A DNA stretch of 64,000 nt, taken from the NCBI GenBank assembly GCA_947652605.1, contig OX393578.1:58907415-58971414 (forward strand). Direction: 5' to 3'. The notes under the pieces are model-generated. The model saw only the letters and a list, made by a program, of their open reading frames with translations, ran no database searches and was not told where the DNA came from. This document shows, one piece after another, positions 41,401 to 54,500 of this stretch. The DNA comes from Elmis aenea (lineage: Eukaryota > Arthropoda > Insecta > Coleoptera > Elmidae). Numbering within the stretch: the stretch's first letter is position 1; each line of letters starts with the position of its first letter. The position numbers and the translations under genes were made by a program.

Positions 41401-43660
41401 TGCATATGTCTTTCAAAGAGCTGGTTTTCATTTTTAATAATTTCCTAAAAATACCGTGCTTTAGTTAATACATATGTTCCTTGAGCGACTATTTCAAAAC
41501 AATTTCAATTATTGATTTGTATATCACAGGAACAGTTTATCCATCGCCTCTTTACATGAATACAATTGTTTTGCATATGTCTTTCAATGAGCTGGTTTTA
41601 ATTTTTAATAATTTCCTAAAAATACCGTGCTTTAGTTAATACATATGTTCCTTGAGCGACTATTTCGAAACTATTTTAATTATTGATTTGTATATCACAG
41701 GAACAGTTTATCCATCGCCTCTTTACATGAATACAATTGTTTTGCATATGTCTTTCAATGAGCTGGTTTTAATTTTTAATAATTTCCTAAATATACCGTG
41801 CTTTAGTTAATACATATGTTCCTTGAGCGACTATTTCGAAACAATTTTAATTATTGATTTGTATATCACAGGAACAGTTTATCCATCGCCTCTTTACATG
41901 AATACAATTGTTTTGCATATGTCTTTCAATGAGCTGGTTTTAATTTTTAATAATTTCCTAAAAATACCGTGCTTTAGTTAATACATATGTTCCTTAAGCG
42001 ACTATTTCTAAACAATTTTAATTATTGATTTGTATATCACAGGAACAATTTATCCATCGTTTCTTTACATAAATACAATTGTTTTGCATATGTCTTTCAA
42101 TGAGCTGGTTTTAATTTTTAATAATTTCCTAAAAATACCGTGCTTTAGTTAATACATATGTTCCTTGAGCGACTATTTCTAAACAATTTTAATTATTGAT
42201 TTGTATATCACAGGAACAGTTTATTCATCGCCTCTTTACGTGAATACAATTGTTTTGCATATGTCTTTCAATGAGCTGGTTTTAATTTTTAATAATTTCC
42301 TAAAAATACCGTGCTTTAGTTAATACATATGTTCCTTGAGCGACTATTTCGAAACAATTTGAATTATTGATTTGTATATCACAGGAACAGTTTATCCATC
42401 GCCTCTTTACATGAATACAATTGTTTTGCATATATGTCTTTCAATGAGCTGGTTTTAATTTTTAATAATATCCTAAAAATACCGTGCTTTAGTTAATACA
42501 TATGTTCCTTGAGCGACTATTTCTGAACAATTTTAATTATTGATTTGTATATCACAGGAACAGTTTATCCATCGCCTCTTTACATGAATACAATTGTTTT
42601 GCATATGTCTTTCAAAGAGCTGGTTTTAATGTTTAATAATTTCCTAAAAATACCGTGCTTTAGTTAATACATATGTTCCTTGAGCGACTATTTCTAAACA
42701 ATTTTAATTATTGATTTGTATATCACAGGAACAATTTATCCATCGTTTCTTTACATGAATACAATTGTTTTGCATATGTCTTTCAATGAGCTGGTTTTAA
42801 GTTTTAATAATTTTCTAAAAATACCGTGCTTTAGTTAATACATATGTTCCTTGAGCAACTATTTCTAAACAATTTTAATTATTGATTTGTATATCACAGG
42901 AACAGTTTATCCATCGCCTCTTTACGTGAATACAATTGTTTTGCATATGTCTTTCAATAAGCTGGTTTTAATTTTTAATAATTTCCTAAAAATACCGTGC
43001 TTTAGTTAATACATATGTTCCTTGAGCGACTATTTCGAAACAATTTTAATTATTAATTTGTATATCACAGGAACAGTTTATCCATCGCCTCTTTACATGA
43101 ATACAATTGTTTTGCATATATGTCTTTCAATGAGCTGGTTTTAATTTTTAATAATTTCCTAAAAATACCGTGCTTTAGTTAATACATATGTTCCTTGAGC
43201 GACTATTTCTAAACAATTTTAATTATTGATTTGTATATCACAGGAACAGTTTATCCATCGCCTCTTTACATGATTACAATTGTTTTGCATATGTCTTTCA
43301 ATGAGCTGGTTTTAATTTTTAATAATATCCTAAAAATACCGTGCTTTAGTTAATACATATGTTCCTTGAGCGACTATTTCTGAACAATTTTAATTATTGA
43401 TTTGTATATCACAGGAACAGTTTATCCATCGCCTCTTTACATGAATACAATTGTTTTGCATATGTCTTTCAAAGAGCTGGTTTTAATTTTTAATAATTTC
43501 CTAAAAATACCGTGCTTTAGTTAATACATATGTTCCTTGAGCGACTATTTCGAAACAATTTTAATTATTGATTTGTATATCACAGGAACAGTTTATCCAT
43601 CGCCTCTTTACATGAATACAATTGTTTTGCATATGTCTTTCAATGAGCTGGTTTTAATTT

Positions 43661-43670
43661 TTAATATCCT
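43661..43670. repeat. Monomer with a 3-bp deletion (168 bp)
   Basis: The monomer reads 'tttttaatatcc' where relatives have 'tttttaataatatcc'. Three bases were lost in an A/T repeat, most simply by slippage. It was not seen elsewhere in the window and lies at the end of the left 19-mer copy. Confidence 0.82.
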
Positions 43671-45709
43671 AAAAATACCGTGCTTTAGTTAATACATATG
43701 TTCCTTGAGCGACTATTTCTGAACAATTTTAATTATTGATTTGTATATCACAGGAACAGTTTATCCATCGCCTCTTTACGTGAATACAATTGTTTTGCAT
43801 ATGTCTTTCAATGAGCTGGTTTTAATTTTTAATAATTTCCTAAAAATACCGTGCTTTAGTTAATACATATGTTCCTTGAGCGACTATTTCGAAACAATTT
43901 TAATTATTGATTTGTATATCACAGGAACAGTTTATCCATCGCCTCTTTACATGAATACAATTGTTTTGCATATGTCTTTCAATGAGCTGGTTTTAATTTT
44001 TAATAATTTCCTAAAAATACCGTGCTTTAGTTAATGCATATGTTCCTTGAGCGACTATTTCTAAACAATTTTAATTATTGATTTGTATATCACAGGAACA
44101 ATTTATCCATCGTTTCTTTACATGAATACAATTGTTTTGCATATGTCTTTCAATGAGCTGGTTTTAATTTTTAATAATTTCCTAAAAATACCGTGCTTTA
44201 GTTAATACATATGTTCCTTGAGCGACTATTTCTAAACAATTTTAATTATTGATTTGTATATCACAGGAACAGTTTATCCATCGCCTCTTTACGTGAATAC
44301 AATTGTTTTGCATATGTCTTTCAATGAGCTGGTTTTAATTTTTAATAATTTCCTAAAAATACCGTGCTTTAGTTAATACATATGTTCCTTGAGCGACTAT
44401 TTCGAAACAATTTTAATTATTGATTTGTATATCACAGAAACAGTTTATCCATCGCCTCTTTACATGAATACAATTGTTTTGCATATGTCTTTCAATGAGC
44501 TGGTTTTAATTTTTAATAATTTCCTAAAAATACCGTGCTTTAGTTAATACATATGTTCCTTGAGCGACTATTTCTGAACAATTTTAATTATTGATTTGTA
44601 TATCACAGAAACCGTTTATCCATCGCCTCTTTACATGAATACAATTGTTTTGCATATGTCTTTCAAAGAGCTGGTTTTCATTTTTAATAATTTCCTAAAA
44701 ATACCGTGCTTTAGTTAATACATATGTTCCTTGAGCGACTATTTCAAAACAATTTCAATTATTGATTTGTATATCACAGGAACAGTTTATCCATCGCCTC
44801 TTTACATGAATACAATTGTTTTGCATATGTCTTTCAATGAGCTGGTTTTAATTTTTAATAATTTCCTAAAAATACCGTGCTTTAGTTAATACATATGTTC
44901 CTTGAGCGACTATTTCGAAACTATTTTAATTATTGATTTGTATATCACAGGAACAGTTTATCCATCGCCTCTTTACATGAATACAATTGTTTTGCATATG
45001 TCTTTCAATGAGCTGGTTTTAATTTTTAATAATTTCCTAAATATACCGTGCTTTAGTTAATACATATGTTCCTTGAGCGACTATTTCGAAACAATTTTAA
45101 TTATTGATTTGTATATCACAGGAACAGTTTATCCATCGCCTCTTTACATGAATACAATTGTTTTGCATATGTCTTTCAATGAGCTGGTTTTAATTTTTAA
45201 TAATTTCCTAAAAATACCGTGCTTTAGTTAATACATATGTTCCTTGAGCGACTATTTCTAAACAATTTTAATTATTGATTTGTATATCACAGGAACAATT
45301 TATCCATCGTTTCTTTACATAAATACAATTGTTTTGCATATGTCTTTCAATGAGCTGGTTTTAATTTTTAATAATTTCCTAAAAATACCGTGCTTTAGTT
45401 AATACATATGTTCCTTGAGCGACTATTTCTAAACAATTTTAATTATTGATTTGTATATCACAGGAACAGTTTATTCATCGCCTCTTTACGTGAATACAAT
45501 TGTTTTGCATAGGTCTTTCAATGAGCTGGTTTTAATTTTTAATAATTTCCTAAAAATACCGTGCTTTAGTTAATACATATGTTCCTTGAGCGACTATTTC
45601 GAAAAATTTTAATTATTGATTTGTATATCACAGGAACAGTTTATCCATCGCCTCTTTACATGAATACAATTGTTTTGCATATATGTCTTTCAATGAGCTG
45701 GTTTTAATT

Positions 45710-48050
45710 TTTAATAATATCCTAAAAATACCGTGCTTTAGTTAATACATATGTTCCTTGAGCGACTATTTCTGAACAATTTTAATTATTGATTTGTATA
45801 TCACAGGAACAGTTTATCCATCGCCTCTTTACATGAATACAATTGTTTTGCATATGTCTTTCAAAGAGCTGGTTTTAATTTTTAATAATTTCCTAAAAAT
45901 ACCGTGCTTTAGTTAATACATATGTTCCTTGAGCGACTATTTCTAAACAATTTTAATTATTGATTTGTATATCACAGGAACAATTTATCCATCGTTTCTT
46001 TACATGAATACAATTGTTTTGCATATGTCTTTCAATGAGCTGGTTTTAAGTTTTAATAATTTTCTAAAAATACCGTGCTTTAGTTAATACATATGTTCCT
46101 TGAGCAACTATTTCTAAACAATTTTAATTATTGATTTGTATATCACAGGAACAGTTTATCCATCGCCTCTTTACGTGAATACAATTGTTTTGCATATGTC
46201 TTTCAATAAGCTGGTTTTAATTTTTAATAATTTCCTAAAAATACCGTGCTTTAGTTAATACATATGTTCCTTGAGCGACTATTTCGAAACAATTTTAATT
46301 ATTAATTTGTATATCACAGGAACAGTTTATCCATCGCCTCTTTACATGAATACAATTGTTTTGCATATATGTCTTTCAATGAGCTGGTTTTAATTTTTAA
46401 TAATTTCCTAAAAATACCGTGCTTTAGTTAATACATATGTTCCTTGAGCGACTATTTCTAAACAATTTTAATTATTGATTTGTATATCACAGGAACAGTT
46501 TATCCATCGCCTCTTTACATGATTACAATTGTTTTGCATATGTCTTTCAATGAGCTGGTTTTAATTTTTAATAATATCCTAAAAATACCGTGCTTTAGTT
46601 AATACATATGTTCCTTGAGCGACTATTTCTGAACAATTTTAATTATTGATTTGTATATCACAGGAACAGTTTATCCATCGCCTCTTTACATGAATACAAT
46701 TGTTTTGCATATGTCTTTCAAAGAGCTGGTTTTAATTTTTAATAATTTCCTAAAAATACCGTGCTTTAGTTAATACATATGTTCCTTGAGCGACTATTTC
46801 GAAACAATTTTAATTATTGATTTGTATATCACAGGAACAGTTTATCCATCGCCTCTTTACATGAATACAATTGTTTTGCATATGTCTTTCAATGAGCTGG
46901 TTTTAATTTTTAATAATTTCCTAAATATACCGTGCTTTAGTTAATACATATGTTCCTTGAGCGACTATTTCGAAACAATTTTAATTATTGATTTGTATAT
47001 CACAGGAACAGTTTATCCATCACCTCTTTACATGAATACAATTGTTTTGCATATGTCTTTCAATGAGCTGGTTTTAATTTTTAATAATTTCCTAAAAATA
47101 CCGTGCTTTAGTTAATACATTTATGTTCCTTGAGCGACTATTTCTAAACAATTTTAATTATTGATTTGTATATCACAGGAACAGTTTATCCATCGGCTCT
47201 TTACATGAATACAATTGTTTTGCATATGTCTTTCAATGAGCTGGTTTTAATTTTTAATAATTTCCTAAAAATACCGTGCTTTAGTTAATACATATGTTCC
47301 TTGAGCGACTATTTCTAAACAATTTTAATTATTGATTTGTATATCACAGGAACAGTTTATCCATCGCCTCTTTACGTGAATACAATTGTTTTGCATATGT
47401 CTTTCAATGAGCTGGTTTTAATTTTTAATAATTTCCTAAAAATACCGTGCTTTAGTTAATACATATGTTCCTTGAGCGACTATTTCTAAACAATTTTAAT
47501 TATTGATTTGTATATCACAGGAACAGTTTATCCATCGCCTCTTTACATGAATACAATTGTTTTGCATATGTCTTTCAATGAGCTGGTTTTAATTTTTAAT
47601 AATTTCCTAAAAATACCGTGCTTTAGTTAATACAAATGTTCCTTGAGCGACTATTTCGAAACAATTTTAATTATTGATTTGTATATCACAGGAACAGTTT
47701 ATCCATCGCCTCTTTACATGAATACAATTCTTTTGCATATGTCTTTCAATGAGCTGGTTTTAATTTTTAATAATTTCCTAAATATACCGTGCTTTAGTTA
47801 ATACATATGTTCCTTGAGCGACTATTTCGAAACAATTTTAATTATTGATTTGTATATCACAGGAACAGTTTATCCATCGCCTCTTTACATGAATACAATT
47901 GTTTTGCATATGTCTTTCAATGAGCTGGTTTTAATTTTTAATAATTTCCTAAAAATACCGTGCTTTAGTTAATACATATGTTCCTTGAGCGACTATTTCT
48001 AAACAATTTTAATTATTGATTTGTATATCACAGGAACAATTTATCCATCG
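45710..48050. repeat. Segment duplicated 14,720 bp away, left copy
   Basis: This stretch recurs at about 60430-62770. Distinctive variants lie in the same order and 14,720 bp apart: 'tggttttaag' (46041 and 60761), 'gcatatatgtc' (46363 and 61083), 'gattacaatt' (46521 and 61241), 'ccatcacctc', 'tacatttatgttcc' (47121 and 61841), 'ccatcggctc' and 'caattctttt'. The two copies flank the 15-monomer HOR. A difference is 'tacaaatg' near 47632, which is 'tacatatg' in the other copy. The segment overlaps the right 19-mer copy. Confidence 0.88.
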
Positions 48051-51000
48051 TTTCTTTACATGAATACAATTGTTTTGCATATGTCTTTCAATGAGCTGGT
48101 TTTAATTTTTAATAATTTCCTAAAAATACCGTGCTTTAGTTAATACATATGTTCCTTGAGCGACTATTTCTAAACAATTTTAATTATTGATTTGTATATC
48201 ACAGGAACAGTTTATCCATCGCCTCTTTACATAAATACAATTGTTTTGCATATGTCTTTCAATGAGCTGGTTTTAATTTTTAATAATTTCCTAAAAATAC
48301 CGTGCTTTAGTTAATACATATGTTCCTTGAGCGACTATTTCTAAACAATTTTAATTATTGATTTGTATATCACAGGAACAGTTTATTCATCGCCTCTTTA
48401 CGTGAATACAATTGTTTTGCATAGGTCTTTCAATGAGCTGGTTTTAATTTTTAATAATTTCCTAAAAATACCGTGCTTTAGTTAATACATATGTTCCTTG
48501 AGCGACTATTTCGAAACAATTTTAATTATTGATTTGTATATCACAGGAACAGTTTATCCATCGCCTCTTTACATGAATACAATTGTTTTGCATATATGTC
48601 TTTCAATGAGCTGGTTTTAATTTTTAATAATTTCCTAAAAATACCGTGCTTTAGTTAATACATATGTTCCTTGAGCGACTATTTCTGAACAATTTTAATT
48701 AATGATTTGTATATCACAGGAACAGTTTATCCATCGCCTTTTTACATGAATACAATTGTTTTGCATATGTCTTTCAATGAGCTGGTTTTAATTTTTAATA
48801 ATATCCTAAAAATACCGTGCTTTAGTTAATACATATGTTCCTTGAGCGACTATTTCTAAACAATTTTAATTATTGATTTGTATATCACAGGAACAGTTTA
48901 TCCATCGCCTCTTTACATGAATACAATTGTTTTGCATATGTCTTTCAAAGAGCTGGTTTTAATTTTTAATAATTTCCTAAAAATACCGTGCTTTAGTTAA
49001 TACATATGTTCCTTGAGCGACTATTTCTAAACAATTTTAATTATTGATTTGTATATCACAGGAACAATTTATCCATCGTTTCTTTACATGAATACAATTG
49101 TTTTGCATATGTCTTTCAATGAGCTGGTTTTAAGTTTTAATAATTTTCTAAAAATACCGTGCTTTAGTTAATACATATGTTCCTTGAGCAACTATTTCTA
49201 AACAATTTTAATTATTGATTTGTATATCACAGGAACAGTTTATCCATCGCCTCTTTACATGAATACAATTGTTTTGCATATGTCTTTTAATAAGCTGGTT
49301 TTAATTTTTAATGATTTCCTAAAAATACCGTGCTTTAGTTAATACATATGTTCCTTGAGCGACTATTTCTGAACAATTTTAATTATTGATTTGTATATCA
49401 CAGAAACAGTTTATCCATCGCCTCTATACGTGAATACAATTGTTTTGCATATGTCTTTCAATGAGCTGGTTTTAATTTTTAATAATTTCCTAAAAATACC
49501 GTGCTTTAGTTAATACATATGTTCCTTGAGCGACTATTTCTGAACAATTTTAATTATTGATTTGTATATCACAGAAACCGTTTATCCATCGCCTCTTTAC
49601 ATGAATACAATTGTTTTGCATATGTCTTTTAATGAGCTGGTTTTAATTTTTAATAATTTCCTAAAAATACCGTGCTTTAGTTAATACATATGTTCCTTGA
49701 GCGACTATTTCGAAACAATTTTAATTATTGATTTGTATATCACAGGAACAGTTTATCCATCGCCTCTTTACGTGAATACAATTGTTTTGCATATGTCTTT
49801 CAATGAGCTGGTTTTAATTTTTAATAATTTCCTAAAAATACCGTGCTTTAGTTAATACATATGTTCCTTGAGCGACTATTTCTAAACAATTTTAATTATT
49901 GATTTGTATATCACAGGAACAGTTTATCCATCGCCTCTTTACATGAATACAATTGTTTTGCATATGTCTTTCAATGAGCTGGTTTTAATTTTTAATAATT
50001 TCCTAAAAATACCGTGCTTTAGTTAATACATATGTTCCTTGAGCGACTATTTCTAAACAATTTTAATTATTGATTTGTATATCACAGGAACAGTTTATCC
50101 ATCGCCTCTTTACGTGAATACAATTGTTTTGCATATGTCTTTCAATGAGCTGGTTTTAATTTTTAATAATTTCCTAAAAATACCGTGCTTTAGTTAATAC
50201 ATATGTTCCTTGAGCGACTATTTCGAAACAATTTTAATTATTGATTTGTATATCACAGGAACAGTTTATCCATCGCCTCTTTACATGAATACAATTGTTT
50301 TGCATATGTCTTTCAATGAGCTGGTTTTAATTTTTAATAATTTCCTAAAAATACCGTGCTTTAGTTAATACATATGTTCCTTGAGCGACTATTTCTAAAC
50401 AATTTTAATTATTGATTTGTATATCACAGGAACAATTTATCCATCGTTTCTTTACATGAATACAATTGTTTTGCATATGTCTTTCAATGAGCTGGTTTTA
50501 ATTTTTAATAATTTCCTAAAAATACCGTGCTTTAGTTAATACATATGTTCCTTGAGCGACTATTTCTAAACAATTTTAAATATTGATTTGTATATCACAG
50601 GAACAGTTTATCCATCGCCTCTTTACGTGAATACAATTGTTTTGCATATGTCTTTCAATGAGCTGGTTTTAATTTTTAATAATTTCCTAAAAATACCGTG
50701 CTTTAGTTAATACATATGTTGCTTGAGCGACTATTTCGAAACAATTTTAATTATTGATTTGTATATCACAGAAACAGTTTATCCATCGCCTCTTTACATG
50801 AATACAATTGTTTTGCATATGTCTTTCAATGAGCTGGTTTTAATTTTTAATAATTTCCTAAAAATACCGTGCTTTAGTTAATACATATGTTCCTTGAGCG
50901 ACTATTTCGAAACAATTTTAATTATTGATTTGTATATCACAGGAACAGTTTATCCATCGCCTCTTTACATGAATACAATTGTTTTGCATATGTCTTTTAA

Positions 51001-51590
51001 TGAGCTGGTTTTAATTTTTAATAATTTCCTAAAAATACCGTGCTTTAGTTAATACATATGTTCCTTGAGCGACTATTTCTAAACAATTTTAATTATTGAT
51101 TTGTATATCACAGGAACAATTTATCCATCGTTTCTTTACATGAATACAATTGTTTTGCATATGTCTTTCAATGAGCTGGTTTTAATTTTTAATAATTTCC
51201 TAAAAATACCGTGCTTTAGTTAATACATATGTTCCTTGAGCGACTATTTCTAAACAATTTTAAATATTGATTTGTATATCACAGGAACAGTTTATCCATC
51301 GCCTCTTTACGTGAATACAATTGTTTTGCATATGTCTTTCAATGAGCTGGTTTTAATTTTTAATAATTTCCTAAAAATACCGTGCTTTAGTTAATACATA
51401 TGTTCCTTGAGCGACTATTTCTGAACAATTTTAATTATTGATTTGTATATCACAGAAACCGTTTATCCATCGCCTCTTTACATGAATACAATTGTTTTGC
51501 ATATGTCTTTCAAAGAGCTGGTTTTCATTTTTAATAATTTCCTAAAAATACCGTGCTTTAGTTAATACATATGTTCCTTGAGCGACTATT
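48050..51590. repeat. Subfamily B monomers with mixed variant order
   Basis: About 21 monomers of ordinary subfamily B between the left copy of the 14.7-kb repeat and the first full 15-mer HOR. It has 'cataggtc' (about 48422), 'gcatatatgtc' (48590), a single 'aatgatttg' (about 48702), 'ttttaagttttaataatttt' (about 49130) with 'gagcaac', 'aatgatttcc' near 49311 and 'ctctatacg' near 49425. From about 50570 it holds 'aaatattg' and 'atgttgcttgag' (50721), which match the 15-mer HOR but with one monomer missing: 2,396 bp, not 2,567, to the next such marker at 53117. This looks like an incomplete or edge copy of that HOR. Confidence 0.75.
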
Positions 51591-54500
51591 TCAAAACAAT
51601 TTCAATTATTGATTTGTATATCACAGGAACAGTTTATCCATCGCCTCTTTACATGAATACAATTGTTTTGCATATGTCTTTCAATGAGCTGGTTTTAATT
51701 TTTAATAATTTCCTAAAAATACCGTGCTTTAGTTAATACATATGTTCCTTGAGCGACTATTTCGAAACAATTTTAATTATTGATTTATATATCACAGGAA
51801 CAGTTTATCCATCGCCTCTTTACATGAATACAATTGTTTTGCATATGTCTTTCAATGAGCTGGTTTTAATTTTTAATAATTTCCTAAATATACCGTGCTT
51901 TAGTTAATACATATGTTCCTTGAGCGACTATTTCGAAACAATTTTAATTATTGATTTGTATATCACAGGAACAGTTTATCCATCGCCTCTTTACATGAAT
52001 ACAATTGTTTTGCATATGTCTTTCAATGAGCTGGTTTTAATTTTTAATAATTTCCTAAAAATACCGTGCTTTAGTTAATACATATGTTCCTTGAGCGACT
52101 ATTTCTAAACAATTTTAATTATTGATTTGTATATCACAGGAACAATTTATCCATCGTTTCTTTACATAAATACAATTGTTTTGCATATGTCTTTCAATGA
52201 GCTGGTTTTAATTTTTAATAATTTCCTAAAAATACCGTGCTTTAGTTAATACATATGTTCCTTGAGCGACTATTTCTAAACAATTTTAATTATTGATTTG
52301 TATATCACAGGAACAGTTTATTCATCGCCTCTTTACGTGAATACAATTGTTTTGCATAGGTCTTTCAATGAGCTGGTTTTAATTTTCAATAATTTCCTAA
52401 AAATACCGTGCTTTAGTTAATACATATGTTCCTTGAGCGACTATTTCGAAACAATTTTAATTATTGATTTGTATATCACAGGAACAGTTTATCCATCGCC
52501 TCTTTACATGAATACAATTGTTTTGCATATATGTCTTTCAATGAGCTGGTTTTAATTTTTAATAATTTCCTAAAAATACCGTGCTTTAGTTAATACATAT
52601 GTTCCTTGAGCGACTATTTCTAAACAATTTTAATTATTGATTTGTATATCACAGGAACAGTTTATCCATCGCCTCTTTACATGAATACAATTGTTTTGCA
52701 TATGTCTTTCAATGAGCTGGTTTTAATTTTTAATAATTTCCTAAAAATACCGTGCTTTAGTTAATACATATGTTCCTTGAGCGACTATTTCTAAACAATT
52801 TTAATTATTGATTTGTATATCACAGGAACAATTTATCCATCGTTTCTTTACATGAATACAATTGTTTTGCATATGTCTTTCAATGAGCTGGTTTTAATTT
52901 TTAATAATTTCCTAAAAATACCGTGCTTTAGTTAATACATATGTTCCTTGAGCGACTATTTCTAAACAATTTTAAATATTGATTTGTATATCACAGGAAC
53001 AGTTTATCCATCGCCTCTTTACATGAATACAATTGTTTTGCATATGTCTTTCAATGAGCTGGTTTTAATTTTTAATAATTTCCTAAAAATACCGTGCTTT
53101 AGTTAATACATATGTTGCTTGAGCGACTATTTCGAAACAATTTTAATTATTGATTTGTATATCACAGAAACAGTTTATCCATCGCCTCTTTACATGAATA
53201 CAATTGTTTTGCATATGTCTTTCAATGAGCTGGTTTTAATTTTTAATAATTTCCTAAAAATACCGTGCTTTAGTTAATACATATGTTCCTTGAGCGACTA
53301 TTTCGAAACAATTTTAATTATTGATTTGTATATCACAGGAACAGTTTATCCATCGCCTCTTTACATGAATACAATTGTTTTGCATATGTCTTTCAATGAG
53401 CTGGTTTTAATTTTTAATAATTTCCTAAAAATACCGTGCTTTAGTTAATACATATGTTCCTTGAGCGACTATTTCTGAACAATTTTAATTATTGATTTGT
53501 ATATCACAGAAACCGTTTATCCATCGCCTCTTTACATGAATACAATTGTTTTGCATATGTCTTTCAATGAGCTGGTTTTAATTTTTAATAATTTCCTAAA
53601 AATACCGTGCTTTAGTTAATACATATGTTCCTTGAGCGACTATTTCTAAACAATTTTAATTATTGATTTGTATATCACAGGAACAATTTATCCATCGTTT
53701 CTTTACATGAATACAATTGTTTTGCATATGTCTTTCAATGAGCTGGTTTTAATTTTTAATAATTTCCTAAAAATACCGTGCTTTAGTTAATACATATGTT
53801 CCTTGAGCGACTATTTCTAAACAATTTTAAATATTGATTTGTATATCACAGGAACAGTTTATCCATCGCCTCTTTACGTGAATACAATTGTTTTGCATAT
53901 GTCTTTCAATGAGCTGGTTTTAATTTTTAATAATTTCCTAAAAATACCGTGCTTTAGTTAATACATATGTTCCTTGAGCGACTATTTCTGAACAATTTTA
54001 ATTATTGATTTGTATATCACAGAAACCGTTTATCCATCGCCTCTTTACATGAATACAATTGTTTTGCATATGTCTTTCAAAGAGCTGGTCTTCATTTTTA
54101 ATAATTTCCTAAAAATACCGTGCTTTAGTTAATACATATGTTCCTTGAGCGACTATTTCAAAACAATTTCAATTATTGATTTGTATATCACAGGAACAGT
54201 TTATCCATCGCCTCTTTACATGAATACAATTGTTTTGCATATGTCTTTCAATGAGCTGGTTTTAATTTTTAATAATTTCCTAAAAATACCGTGCTTTAGT
54301 TAATACATATGTTCCTTGAGCGACTATTTCGAAACAATTTTAATTATTGATTTGTATATCACAGGAACAGTTTATCCATCGCCTCTTTACATGAATACAA
54401 TTGTTTTGCATATGTCTTTCAATGAGCTGGTTTTAATTTTTAATAATTTCCTAAATATACCGTGCTTTAGTTAATACATATGTTCCTTGAGCGACTATTT

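Larger units (their letters stand above)
40510..46890. repeat. 19-monomer (about 3,250 bp) HOR pair
   Basis: About 40510-43640 recurs at about 43755-46890. Shared markers include 'taatgcatatg', 'ttcaaaacaatttc' (41491 and 44741, 3,250 bp apart), 'cgaaactatttt', 'cctaaatatacc', 'gcatatatgtc' (42428 and 45677; 43114 and 46363), 'ttttaagttttaataatttt', 'gagcaac' and 'gattacaattg'. The spacing is 19 x 171 plus two 2-bp insertions minus a 3-bp deletion. Each copy has private indels: a 4-bp deletion at 41391-41400 and a 3-bp deletion near 43661 in the left, and a 1-bp deletion at 45601 in the right. Those arose after the duplication. Confidence 0.87.
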